From Candidatus Saccharimonadota bacterium (lineage in GTDB: Bacteria > Patescibacteriota > Saccharimonadia > Saccharimonadales > Saccharimonadaceae), in assembly GCA_024682595.1 (NCBI GenBank), contig JAIKZA010000029.1, positions 1-33,238 of the forward strand: 33,238 bases of DNA, in the 5' to 3' direction. Both the position numbers and the translations under genes were made by a program. The notes beneath the pieces are model-generated. The model searched no databases and had not been told where the DNA came from. It saw only the letters and a program-made list of their open reading frames with translations. Every line of letters starts with the position of its first letter. Position 1 is the first letter of the stretch. Positions 16,062-22,818 of this stretch are shown here, piece by piece.

Positions 16062-16116
16062 GAGTGCCTCCTTTCGCTAAAAGTTTCCGCGAATAAATGC
16101 CCAAGGGCATTTAAGC

Positions 16117-16152
16117 TCACCTGTTGGGCGGCCTTTCGCTATAATTCTTCAA
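16117..16152 (-). CDS. Eleven-residue mini-ORF with a TTG start
   Basis: AAAGGAGG (16167-16160) and 7 nt precede TTG. The peptide would be (M)KNYSERPPNR. The stop lies just before the AAATGCCC/GGGCATTT hairpin. No ATG is in this position, so the start depends on the strong SD. Confidence 0.35.
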   Translation of the reverse strand: MKNYSERPPNR

Positions 16153-16266
16153 GCGCCAACCTCCTTTCACAGATTTTTAAAACCCTCGTGGCCCTCTCAG
16201 ATCGGCAGCCGCAAAAGCGGCAAAGCGCACGGGCAAACGGGGTCGGACGGTCGTCAGGATCAGGAA

Positions 16267-16317
16267 TTAATTGTTACTCCGGGTGTTCCGGAGCGAGTAA
16301 TTGCCATGCTTTTTCAT
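16267..16317 (-). CDS. Sixteen-residue mini-ORF
   Basis: GGAGG in an AGAGGAGGAG context lies 8 nt before ATG. The peptide would be MKKHGNYSLRNTRSNN. The CTCCGG-AACAC-CCGGAG hairpin lies inside the coding part, so translation would melt it. It is the first ORF of the transcript. Confidence 0.45.
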   Translation of the reverse strand: MKKHGNYSLRNTRSNN

Positions 16318-16366
16318 GTTTTACTCCTCCTCTATAAATGTGCGGGTTTTGTTGACCAATATCCCT

Positions 16367-16395
16367 ATGCTATCATACATTTGACTATCTGTCAA
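16367..16395 (-). promoter_or_regulatory. Promoter of the mini-ORF RNA
   Basis: Consensus TTGACA (16395-16390), 17-nt spacer, TAGCAT (16372-16367) on the minus strand. Confidence 0.7.
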
Positions 16396-16415
16396 CACTT
16401 TTTCTATTTCATACA

Positions 16416-16442
16416 AAAAACACCCTATTACAGGTGTTTTTT
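16416..16442 (-). terminator. Terminator after tRNA-Glu
   Basis: AAAAAACACC/GGGTGTTTTTT hairpin with a 7-nt loop downstream of the tRNA. It is symmetrical and could work in both directions. Confidence 0.75.
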
Positions 16443-16454
16443 AAAATCTAAACT

Positions 16455-16530
16455 TGGTGATCACGGCGGGATTCGAACCCGCGATTGCCAGGATGAAAAC
16501 CTGGAGTCCTAACCACTAGACGACGTGACC
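16455..16530 (-). tRNA. tRNA-Glu (anticodon TTC)
   Basis: The 76-nt cloverleaf has acceptor GGTCACG/CGTGATC, an anticodon stem CCAGG/CCTGG with loop TTTTCAT (anticodon TTC), a T arm with GGTTCGAATCC, discriminator A and an encoded CCA. It has its own promoter and terminator. Confidence 0.95.
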
Positions 16531-16539
16531 AGTGCCACT

Positions 16540-16568
16540 ATTTTAACAAGTTCTCTGCTTTTTAGCAA
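16540..16568 (-). promoter_or_regulatory. Promoter of tRNA-Glu
   Basis: TTGCTA (16568-16563), 17-nt spacer, TAAAAT (16545-16540). The tRNA begins 9 nt after the -10. Confidence 0.7.
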
Positions 16569-16603
16569 GTCGTTTAAAAATCGCATTCTTTAATTTACTA
16601 AAT

Positions 16604-16634
16604 AAAAATAGGGCGTCCCACCAAGGGGGCGCCC
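16604..16634 (-). terminator. Terminator of the RNA downstream of murG
   Basis: GGGCG-CCC/GGG-CGCCC hairpin followed on the minus strand by TATTTTT. Confidence 0.75.
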
Positions 16635-16660
16635 GAGAATGAGGAGAACGGCCGTCCTCC

Positions 16661-16705
16661 TCAAATAATTATGCTACGAGCCAGACATTGTGCACGCTTA
16701 GCCAT
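16661..16705 (-). CDS. Fourteen-residue mini-ORF
   Basis: The peptide would be MAKRAQCLARSIII. GAGGGGG lies 6 nt before the ATG. The TGA stop overlaps the base of a GAGGAG/CTCCTC hairpin, so a terminating ribosome would affect that fold. Confidence 0.35.
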   Translation of the reverse strand: MAKRAQCLARSIII

Positions 16706-16866
16706 ACGTTTCCCCCTCTGTGCATCGCACACAAAGGCGTGGCGTGTGACTAACCATACAGGCCTATCTTTCGTCTACCGAACCAGCGACGAAAGATTTT
16801 AGCCAACTTCTGTCTTATCGTACAGAAGCCAATAAATATCCAGCTCAACAAACGTTCAAATTGACA

Positions 16867-18051
16867 TCAACCGTCAACTCTACCGCCCGCAATTCCAATC
16901 ACTATCTTTGCTAAGTTCTCTGCCGCATGTTCTTTCGTAAAACTATGCAGATTCACCGCTAACCGCTCGCACTCGCGTTCGCTTTTTAATAAATGCACAA
17001 TTGCATCCAATAAGAGCTCTGGTTTCTTCATCATTTTCGAATCCGACACTGCCACGGCGGCCTCCGCCTTTTCATAAGCCTTCGCATTCTTTACTTGATG
17101 ACGCCCTGGCAATTCTTCATTTGGTACCATAATAACCGCCTTTGCCATGCTAGATAGCTCGGTCATCGTAGAGGCGCCCGCCCGCGAAATCACAATGTCC
17201 GCTGCCCCAAACAATTTCCACATTTCGCTCGAAAACTCCACCATCCGAAAATTAGACTTCAATACACCGTCTTCCCATACCTCATAATCTTTCAGATCAA
17301 TCATTTCCGGATAACGTTCGCGCCCAGCCACCAGCATAGCTGAGCTCTTTTTAAGCAACTCTGGGAGAATCTTTCGCATGGTCAAGTTGATATCCTCCGC
17401 CCCCAAACTACCGCCCGTCGCTAAGACAAGCTTTTTCTCAGGATCAAATCCTAATTCTTTCTTTAGACGCTTCTGTTTTGACTCGGAAACCGGCCTAAAC
17501 TCCTCTCCAATTGGAATCCCCGTCCATTCCGCCTTTTCTTCTGGATAAGAATAGTAGCTAAGCGGCATCCCCGTCGCTATTTTCACAGCTTTTTTCGCCA
17601 GTAATCGGTTTGTCAAACCTGGCACCGAATCGCTATCATGAATCACGTATGGAATTCGCAAAATCCGCGCCGCCAAACCTACCGGCAAACACACATAACC
17701 ACCTTTTAGAAATATTGCATCCGGACGATGCGCAACCAATCGGAAAAAACTCTGGAAAAAGCCACCAATAGTCCTGAAAAAATCCGCAAAATTATGCAAA
17801 ACTATATCAAAATGCTTCAAATAATCGATGAATTTAAAACCAGCATAGCGACGCAACTTACCCGAAGCGACTTTCTTTATATCTACATCCATCCCATTTT
17901 CAATGGTGATTTTGCGAGCATTCTTGTAATATTTTTTGTCAGTCCAAAAATCAATCCTCGCCCGCGGACGAATTTTCCAAATCTCACGTACGACGGCGAC
18001 TACCGGCGTAACGTGTCCCCCGCTGCCCCCGCCTACTACTAGAATTCTCAT
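16867..18051 (-). CDS. murG: UDP-N-acetylglucosamine-N-acetylmuramyl-(pentapeptide) transferase
   Basis: MurG adds GlcNAc to lipid I to form lipid II on the inner face of the membrane. The 394-aa sequence opens with VVGGGSGGHVTPVVAVVREI, the family's glycine-rich loop. It continues with LKGGYVCLPVGLAAR, ATGGSLGAEDIN and the UDP-GlcNAc site SRAGASTMTELSSMAKAVIMVPNEELPGRHQVKNA. It is some 35 residues longer than usual, mainly in the first half. The start lies inside the ftsW end (68-nt overlap) with GAGAGG upstream. It is the last gene of the cell-wall cluster. Confidence 0.93.
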   Translation of the reverse strand: MRILVVGGGSGGHVTPVVAVVREIWKIRPRARIDFWTDKKYYKNARKITIENGMDVDIKKVASGKLRRYAGFKFIDYLKHFDIVLHNFADFFRTIGGFFQSFFRLVAHRPDAIFLKGGYVCLPVGLAARILRIPYVIHDSDSVPGLTNRLLAKKAVKIATGMPLSYYSYPEEKAEWTGIPIGEEFRPVSESKQKRLKKELGFDPEKKLVLATGGSLGAEDINLTMRKILPELLKKSSAMLVAGRERYPEMIDLKDYEVWEDGVLKSNFRMVEFSSEMWKLFGAADIVISRAGASTMTELSSMAKAVIMVPNEELPGRHQVKNAKAYEKAEAAVAVSDSKMMKKPELLLDAIVHLLKSERECERLAVNLHSFTKEHAAENLAKIVIGIAGGRVDG

Positions 18052-19168
18052 CGATTGCCTCTCTCTTTGTCCATCTAGATATTTGTAATGTCATACCCAC
18101 AGCAAACGAAACGAACATCATGCTCGTACCGCCGTGGCTTAAGAACGGCAACGTGATACCCTTCATCGGCATCAGCGCTAGCATTCCACCTACATTAATT
18201 ATAACATGAGCAAAAATCCAGGTAAAAACACCTACCGTGAACAGATTCTGCTCATCATCCTCCGTGCAACGAGAGACATTTAGAATGCGTATCAACATCA
18301 CCGCATAAGCAATCAGTATAATTACCGCCCCAAAGAAACCCCACGCTTCCCCCACTACCGAAAATATCGAATCACTCGGCGCTTCTGGTAGATAACCGGT
18401 AGTCTGAACGCTATTGCCCAAACCCACACCAAAAGCTCCACCCGTACCGAAGCCAATCAATGAATTCATAATATGGAAATCATCCCCTTTGCCACTAAAG
18501 CTTGCTAGACGATCCAATCGGTGCGGCGCCACCTTAATCAATACCACAACACACGCAAGAATAACTAACGCGAAAATACCCAGTTGCTTCCACGGCATCT
18601 CGCCCACAAACATCATTGCCGCCAACATTAAATAAATTACTGCCGTACTCCCTAAATCCTTCTCCAGAAACGCCACTACGAAAGCCACCGCCGCAATCAC
18701 TAACCCCATCGGAAGCCAAAACTCACTCTTTGCCAGTTGCTTCTTCTTGCGCCGATCCGAAATCAACCAGGCGCCGTAAAAAAGTACCGCAATCTTCAAG
18801 AACTCGGCCGGCTGGAAACTTCCCAGTAACGGGAAATTCAAAGCCCTACATGCACCCTCATCACAAATAACAAAACTACCACCAATCCCCGCGCGCCCCA
18901 ATGCCGCCGTCAGAAAACAGAGCGCAAACGCAATAATAGTCAGCCATTTACTATATGTACCAATCAGCTTGTATGGCAAAAAAGCACCAATCCCCAAAAC
19001 CGCCAACGATGCAAAAATCGCTTTTAAGTGCCCGGAAAAATAATAATCACTAGAGAAGCCCTCGGACTGTGCCGTGCGCGGACCAATTGCATAGACAATA
19101 ATCAACCCCGCCGCCATCAAACCTAGCGTTATCAATAAAATTGAAAAATCGGGCCGGTGCTTTCTCAC
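17984..19168 (-). CDS. ftsW: SEDS-family peptidoglycan glycosyltransferase FtsW
   Basis: The 394-aa integral membrane protein of the FtsW/RodA/SpoVE family polymerises lipid II at the division site together with the class B PBP encoded upstream. About ten helices are visible. Family segments include FQPAEFLKIAVLFYGAWL, EKDLGSTAVIYLM, NSLIGFGTGGAFGVGLGNSVQ, LPEAPSDSIFSVVGEAWGF and LPFLSHGGTSMM. The start is GTG, overlapping the mraY TGA by 4 nt (GTGA). The basic C-terminal tail runs 68 nt into murG. Position next to mraY and murG favours FtsW over RodA. Confidence 0.93.
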   Translation of the reverse strand: MRKHRPDFSILLITLGLMAAGLIIVYAIGPRTAQSEGFSSDYYFSGHLKAIFASLAVLGIGAFLPYKLIGTYSKWLTIIAFALCFLTAALGRAGIGGSFVICDEGACRALNFPLLGSFQPAEFLKIAVLFYGAWLISDRRKKKQLAKSEFWLPMGLVIAAVAFVVAFLEKDLGSTAVIYLMLAAMMFVGEMPWKQLGIFALVILACVVVLIKVAPHRLDRLASFSGKGDDFHIMNSLIGFGTGGAFGVGLGNSVQTTGYLPEAPSDSIFSVVGEAWGFFGAVIILIAYAVMLIRILNVSRCTEDDEQNLFTVGVFTWIFAHVIINVGGMLALMPMKGITLPFLSHGGTSMMFVSFAVGMTLQISRWTKREAIDENSSSRRGQRGTRYAGSRRRT

Positions 19169-20196
19169 TTAATAATGCCCCCACCCATTGCCAAAAATAT
19201 CCCAAGCATCGCCGTCACGCCACCAATAATCCAAAAACGCATCACAACCTTGCTCTCTTCCCAACCCTTCGCCTGCAGATGGTGATGTAAAGGTGCCGAA
19301 ACAAAGATTTTTCGATGGAAGAATTTCTTTGAGCAAATCTGAATCAGTGAGCTCCCCGCCTCAACCACAAACAGCACGCCAATCACCGGTAGTAATAAGA
19401 ACGAATTAGTCATCATCGCAACGACCCCTAATCCCGCACCAAGCGCAAATGAACCAGTATCCCCCATCATAAAGCGCGCCGGATAAACATTGAACCAAAT
19501 GTACGATAACAACGCCCCTAGCACAATAAAGCAAAAACCTGCTAAGAACCATTGTTCCTGCAATAAGGCAATTACACCGTAAGAACCATATGCCAACATC
19601 GCTAAACCGCCAGCCAAACCGTCTAGCCCATCCGAGATATTAACCGCATTGCCCGTTGCTACCACCGCAAACGCAAACAATACTATCATCCCAACTACGC
19701 CAATATTAATTGCACCCATAAATGGCACCGCCACCGATGTCCAGCCGAGTTTTACCGCAAAGAACCACCCCAAGGCCGCGCCTAAGGCCGTAATCATTGC
19801 AAATTTTACCGGTGCCCGCAAGCCCGCGGCTGCATTCTTGCCAAACAAGTTAATTACGTCATCAATAAAACCAATTAGCCCACCGCCCACAAACGCCGCA
19901 ATCGGCAGCCAAGTCTGACCACGGTTCAGACAATTGCAAGCAATTAGCACCACCGGTACTGTCACTAGCATAATCATCCCCGCCATCGTCGGGAAATGGC
20001 GCTTTATCTTATCCTTGTGGAGCTTGTTCATTACTGTCAATTCCGCGCCAGTCACATCTACACTTTTTTGCCGCTTCCAAAGCTTATGCTTGTATGCAAA
20101 AGTCGTATAAATCGGCGTTAAAAACATCGACAGCAAGAAAGCCCCCAACGCCAAAATTAGCTCGTATCCAATATTAGAATTTATATCCGCTAACAT
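19165..20196 (-). CDS. mraY: Phospho-N-acetylmuramoyl-pentapeptide-transferase
   Basis: MraY makes lipid I from UDP-MurNAc-pentapeptide and undecaprenyl phosphate. The 343-aa protein has about ten membrane helices. Catalytic motifs are visible: NISDGLDGLAGGLAML (about 185-200), FMMGDTGSFALGAGLG and the histidine motif APLHHHLQAKGWEE (about 302-315). AAAGGA lies 10 nt before ATG 20196. The gene starts 16 nt after ftsI and overlaps ftsW by 4 nt, so the four genes form one transcript from the ftsI promoter. Confidence 0.95.
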   Translation of the reverse strand: MLADINSNIGYELILALGAFLLSMFLTPIYTTFAYKHKLWKRQKSVDVTGAELTVMNKLHKDKIKRHFPTMAGMIMLVTVPVVLIACNCLNRGQTWLPIAAFVGGGLIGFIDDVINLFGKNAAAGLRAPVKFAMITALGAALGWFFAVKLGWTSVAVPFMGAINIGVVGMIVLFAFAVVATGNAVNISDGLDGLAGGLAMLAYGSYGVIALLQEQWFLAGFCFIVLGALLSYIWFNVYPARFMMGDTGSFALGAGLGVVAMMTNSFLLLPVIGVLFVVEAGSSLIQICSKKFFHRKIFVSAPLHHHLQAKGWEESKVVMRFWIIGGVTAMLGIFLAMGGGIIK

Positions 20197-20212
20197 TCCG
20201 ACATAATCCTTT

Positions 20213-21958
20213 CTATTTTATCGGCTCTATCCTTAAATATTCTAACAAATAATTACTAATCTCAGTAAACACTGGCACCGCATCAAGTGACCCCCACAGC
20301 AAGCTACTGCCGTCCAGGCGCACCATCACCACATATTCCGGCATTGAACCCTGCTGGTTTTTGCGACCATACCCAATCACGCTAGCTATTGTCGCATCAG
20401 ACGTATATTTACCGCTCGCATCATAGGTCTCCGAAGTACCAGTCTTAATTCCAATCTTATAGCCAGCTTTATCACCAGACCGCGGCACTTCCTTGCTGCG
20501 CACCTCTTCTAACATCGAACGCATCTGCTCGCTAGTATTTTCCGAAACAGTCTGGCGCAGAGCCTTCTTATTTTCGTCCTTGTAGAATGCGTCATTCTTC
20601 ATTGTCCCCGCGATTATAGTTGGCTGATAGTAATCGCCGCCATTCACTAACGACGAGAATGCCGCCGCCACTTGGATCATCGTTAGGTTCATCCCCTGCC
20701 CGAAAGTCATATTTGCATAACGTACCGCATTACCTTCATCTTCTTCTGGGCTAATAATTATCCCCGGCGCATCATTCAACTCAATACCAGTACGCTTCCC
20801 CAGGCCAAAATTGTCCGTCAGGTAACTATACAGCTTCGTTCGCGCAGCCTTAGTAATCTTACCCCCGCCCAAACGGCGCAACGCTTCAATAGAACCAGTA
20901 TTAAATGAATAGTCTAAAGCCGTTCGAAAAGTAATCTCGCCCAAAGCCGTATTTGTTAACGCATTCTGCATTCGACGATCTTCGACGTACGTGTAACCCT
21001 TATTATAATAGGTGTCGGTTGGGACCATTGCCCCTTCATTGATTGCCGCCGCATAAGTAAAAGTCTTACACACCGATGCTGGCTCATATGGCGATTCAAT
21101 TACGCGATTAGTAAACAGGCTCGCATCCTTTACCTGATAATATTTCTCCGGATCAAATGTCGGATAATTCGCCATCGCCAAGACTTTTCCCGTATTTGGG
21201 TCCATCACGATGGCACTGGCAGCCGTTATTGCCTTGTTATTGTCCATACGCGTTTTTAGAATCTTCTCAACCTTCCTTTGTATGTTTTCATCTACCGTTA
21301 ATACGATATTTTCGCCGTCTTGCGCCGGTATTTCTACATTATCATCACCAATCGAGAGCGGAATATCATGCACGTCGGTTACAGTCTTCAATAGCCCATC
21401 CTTGCCAGACAGCCGATCATTTAAAGCACCCTCAAGCCCCGTACCTACATTTTCCGCATTAATAAAGCCCAATATTTGCGCCCCCAACTGCCCTGCCGGA
21501 TAGACACGCCGCGAGGTTTCTTTCTGGCCAACACCCTGCAAATTTGCCTCCCTGACTTTCGTAACCGTCTCATAATTAACATGCTTCGCAACCTCAACGT
21601 ACCCGCTCTTCATGTTAGACCAAACTTTTTTCCAAGTCGTAATCATCTGGTCGCCGAGTATATTGGTTAATTGCGCCTGCACTTTATCTTTATCTGCCAC
21701 ATAGCTCGGATCTACAAAAATCAGCCAAGTCCTTTCATTCATCACGACTGGAGTTGTCGAATTCTTGCCATCCATCATATGCACTTCACCCCTTTTTGCC
21801 AGCAAAGAATATTTAGAAATACGCAACTCACTAGCCGCATCGACGTATTTACGATGGTCGATAATTTGTACCAAAAACAGCCTAGCAACTGCAATAAAAA
21901 ACAGCACAAACAATGCGACATATATCAATAAATAACGCGACTTACGCGACATAAACAT
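20213..21958 (-). CDS. ftsI: Class B penicillin-binding protein (FtsI/PBP2 type transpeptidase)
   Basis: This transpeptidase cross-links peptidoglycan at the septum. The 581-aa protein has an N-terminal membrane helix (about 8-28), a dimerisation/pedestal domain (about 45-220) and a transpeptidase domain. The three active-site motifs are SVCK (about 294, in EPASVCKTFTYAAAIN), SFN (about 350) and KTG (about 508, GIKTGTSE). TATAAT ends 6 nt before the ATG at 21958 and no SD is seen, so it is leaderless. A terminator separates it from ftsL, and it heads the ftsI-mraY-ftsW-murG operon. Confidence 0.94.
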   Translation of the reverse strand: MFMSRKSRYLLIYVALFVLFFIAVARLFLVQIIDHRKYVDAASELRISKYSLLAKRGEVHMMDGKNSTTPVVMNERTWLIFVDPSYVADKDKVQAQLTNILGDQMITTWKKVWSNMKSGYVEVAKHVNYETVTKVREANLQGVGQKETSRRVYPAGQLGAQILGFINAENVGTGLEGALNDRLSGKDGLLKTVTDVHDIPLSIGDDNVEIPAQDGENIVLTVDENIQRKVEKILKTRMDNNKAITAASAIVMDPNTGKVLAMANYPTFDPEKYYQVKDASLFTNRVIESPYEPASVCKTFTYAAAINEGAMVPTDTYYNKGYTYVEDRRMQNALTNTALGEITFRTALDYSFNTGSIEALRRLGGGKITKAARTKLYSYLTDNFGLGKRTGIELNDAPGIIISPEEDEGNAVRYANMTFGQGMNLTMIQVAAAFSSLVNGGDYYQPTIIAGTMKNDAFYKDENKKALRQTVSENTSEQMRSMLEEVRSKEVPRSGDKAGYKIGIKTGTSETYDASGKYTSDATIASVIGYGRKNQQGSMPEYVVMVRLDGSSLLWGSLDAVPVFTEISNYLLEYLRIEPIK

Positions 21959-21964
21959 AAGAAA

Positions 21965-21970
21965 ATTATA
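21965..21970 (-). promoter_or_regulatory. -10 element for leaderless ftsI
   Basis: TATAAT followed by TTTCTT and the ATG. It is the promoter of the ftsI-mraY-ftsW-murG transcript. Confidence 0.6.
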
Positions 21971-21982
21971 CTACACTTAAAA

Positions 21983-22010
21983 ACAAAAAACTCCGGCTTG
22001 CCCACCGGAA
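21983..22010 (-). terminator. Terminator after ftsL
   Basis: TCCGG/CCGGA hairpin with flanking weak pairs, followed on the minus strand by GTTTTTTGTTTTT. Confidence 0.65.
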
Positions 22011-22031
22011 TTCTTGTACAAGAAAAATGGA

Positions 22032-22397
22032 TTATTCTTTTACAAAATCCGCACTATTTGCGTCAACCATTGTTGCCGCAACTTTATTCTTGTCCTCGTC
22101 AGCCGCCGCCGCGGTTATTTTCGCATTTTCCACCGCTAAAGCATCGCGCTGCGCTTCGAGGTCTACTATCTCACTATCTACCTTGGCTATTTCGACGTCA
22201 TAGTTCGTAACTTTCGTACTCTGCGTCAGAAAGATTAAGCCGGTCAGTAACACAATTAAAACAATCGCAATTGTATGATTAACTGGCCCCAGGACAATTT
22301 TCGAGTTATGGCGTACTGCATTACGATTACGCGCCCACGTACTCGACGATGCACTGCTCGATCCTGTCATTCTCCTAGTTGCATAATATGCTGGCAT
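22032..22397 (-). CDS. ftsL: FtsL-like division protein
   Basis: The 121-aa protein is read from ATG 22397 (MPAYYATRRM), not the longer track start, because the upstream part is a structured leader. AGGA lies about 8 nt before this ATG. It has a basic Ser-rich N-terminus, one membrane helix (about HTIAIVLIVLLTGLIFLT) and a heptad-like outside segment (VDSEIVDLEAQRDALAVENAKI), the FtsL/DivIC layout. FtsL sequences are poorly conserved, so the name rests on topology and on its place between rsmH and ftsI. Confidence 0.7.
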   Translation of the reverse strand: MPAYYATRRMTGSSSASSSTWARNRNAVRHNSKIVLGPVNHTIAIVLIVLLTGLIFLTQSTKVTNYDVEIAKVDSEIVDLEAQRDALAVENAKITAAAADEDKNKVAATMVDANSADFVKE

Positions 22398-22676
22398 CAA
22401 AATATCCTGTTTGTTTTTACTATTCTTTGTTTTTATCTCTACATGCAAAAAGCTTTGGTGGTAGACCGAGCGCCAAGAGAAGAAACGCCCAGTCTCACCA
22501 AAGAAGGTCAAAAATGTTTTTTAGGTCTTACACACTCCGCACTAACTACACCTACTGTAGAGGCACCCCGAGACCGGGGCATATAGGTTAGTCTCTGCGT
22601 ATTAAATAATAAGCATTAAAAAGATATTTACCGGTCAAAATAAAAATCTTTAATTGGTCAAGATATTGCCGATTAT
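22398..22676 (-). other. Structured leader of ftsL, no gene
   Basis: This intergenic stretch holds CCCCG-GTCT-CGGGG (22579-22566) inside an ACTAAC/GTTAGT stem. It also has a 12-bp bulged stem, CTTTGGTG-AGAC/GTCT-CACCAAAG (22503-22453), close to the ftsL start. TTGACC occurs twice near 22630-22660, but no good -10 is at the right spacing. It could be a regulatory leader or a small RNA. Confidence 0.35.
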
Positions 22677-22739
22677 TTAGCGGAAGTGAACTTTTACCTG
22701 TTGTGCACGGCTTCTATTCGTAACGATAATCTTCGCCAT
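22677..22739 (-). CDS. Twenty-residue basic mini-ORF after rsmH
   Basis: AAGGAG (22753-22748) lies 8 nt before ATG. The peptide would be MAKIIVTNRSRAQQVKVHFR. It starts about 80 nt after the rsmH stop, on the same strand. No family recognised. It could be a small basic protein or a leader peptide for the structured stretch before ftsL. Confidence 0.4.
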   Translation of the reverse strand: MAKIIVTNRSRAQQVKVHFR

Positions 22740-22818
22740 ACTGTTTACTCCTTTTTGTTTTTTTATTTTTATTACGATGACGCTCGCCCGTTCCGCTTTA
22801 AGCGCCATCAAAGATTGG

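Larger units (their letters stand above)
15740..16360 (-). ncRNA. Structured RNA of about 620 nt with four SD-led mini-ORFs
   Basis: A consensus promoter at 16395-16367 and a strong terminator at 15763-15739 bound this unit. No long ORF with a start signal lies inside. It carries four start codons preceded by strong SD motifs (16317, 16152, 16061, 15918), each opening a very short ORF. Hairpins follow or enclose them: CTCCGG/CCGGAG inside the first; AAATGCCC/GGGCATTT at 16112-16095; GCCACGCG/CGCGTGGC at 16047-16029; GCCGCC/GGCGGC at 15904-15890. Near the 3' end, TTGGAGCGG-CGAC pairs over a distance (15869-15856 with 15807-15794) and encloses further stems. It may be a free-standing RNA or an attenuated leader of pyk-pgk. 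I do not recognise it; large RNAs such as ROOL, GOLLD or OLE should be excluded by covariance search. Confidence 0.55.
16604..16866 (-). ncRNA. Structured transcript segment with one mini-ORF, between murG and tRNA-Glu
   Basis: The segment follows the murG stop directly and ends in a terminator. It holds several stable hairpins: CTTCTGT/ACAGAAG (16828-16807), CTTTCGTC/GACGAAAG (16795-16768), CACAC/GTGTG and GAGGAG/CTCCTC (16662-16641). It also holds an SD-led 14-codon ORF. It may be the murG 3' UTR or a separate RNA from a weak promoter (TTGAAC, 17 nt, TTTATT near 16858-16830). No known RNA family was recognised. Confidence 0.4.

Noticed and set aside
15910-16110. 66-aa minus-strand ORF MPLGIYSRKLLAKGG...
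   Set aside because: It has no ribosome binding site, is extremely Arg-rich, and runs across the hairpins and mini-ORFs. Its last codons coincide with the ATG-CTC-TAG unit by frame only.
16306-16512. 68-aa plus-strand ORF crossing tRNA-Glu
   Set aside because: It is antisense to the tRNA and the mini-ORF RNA promoter and has no start signal.
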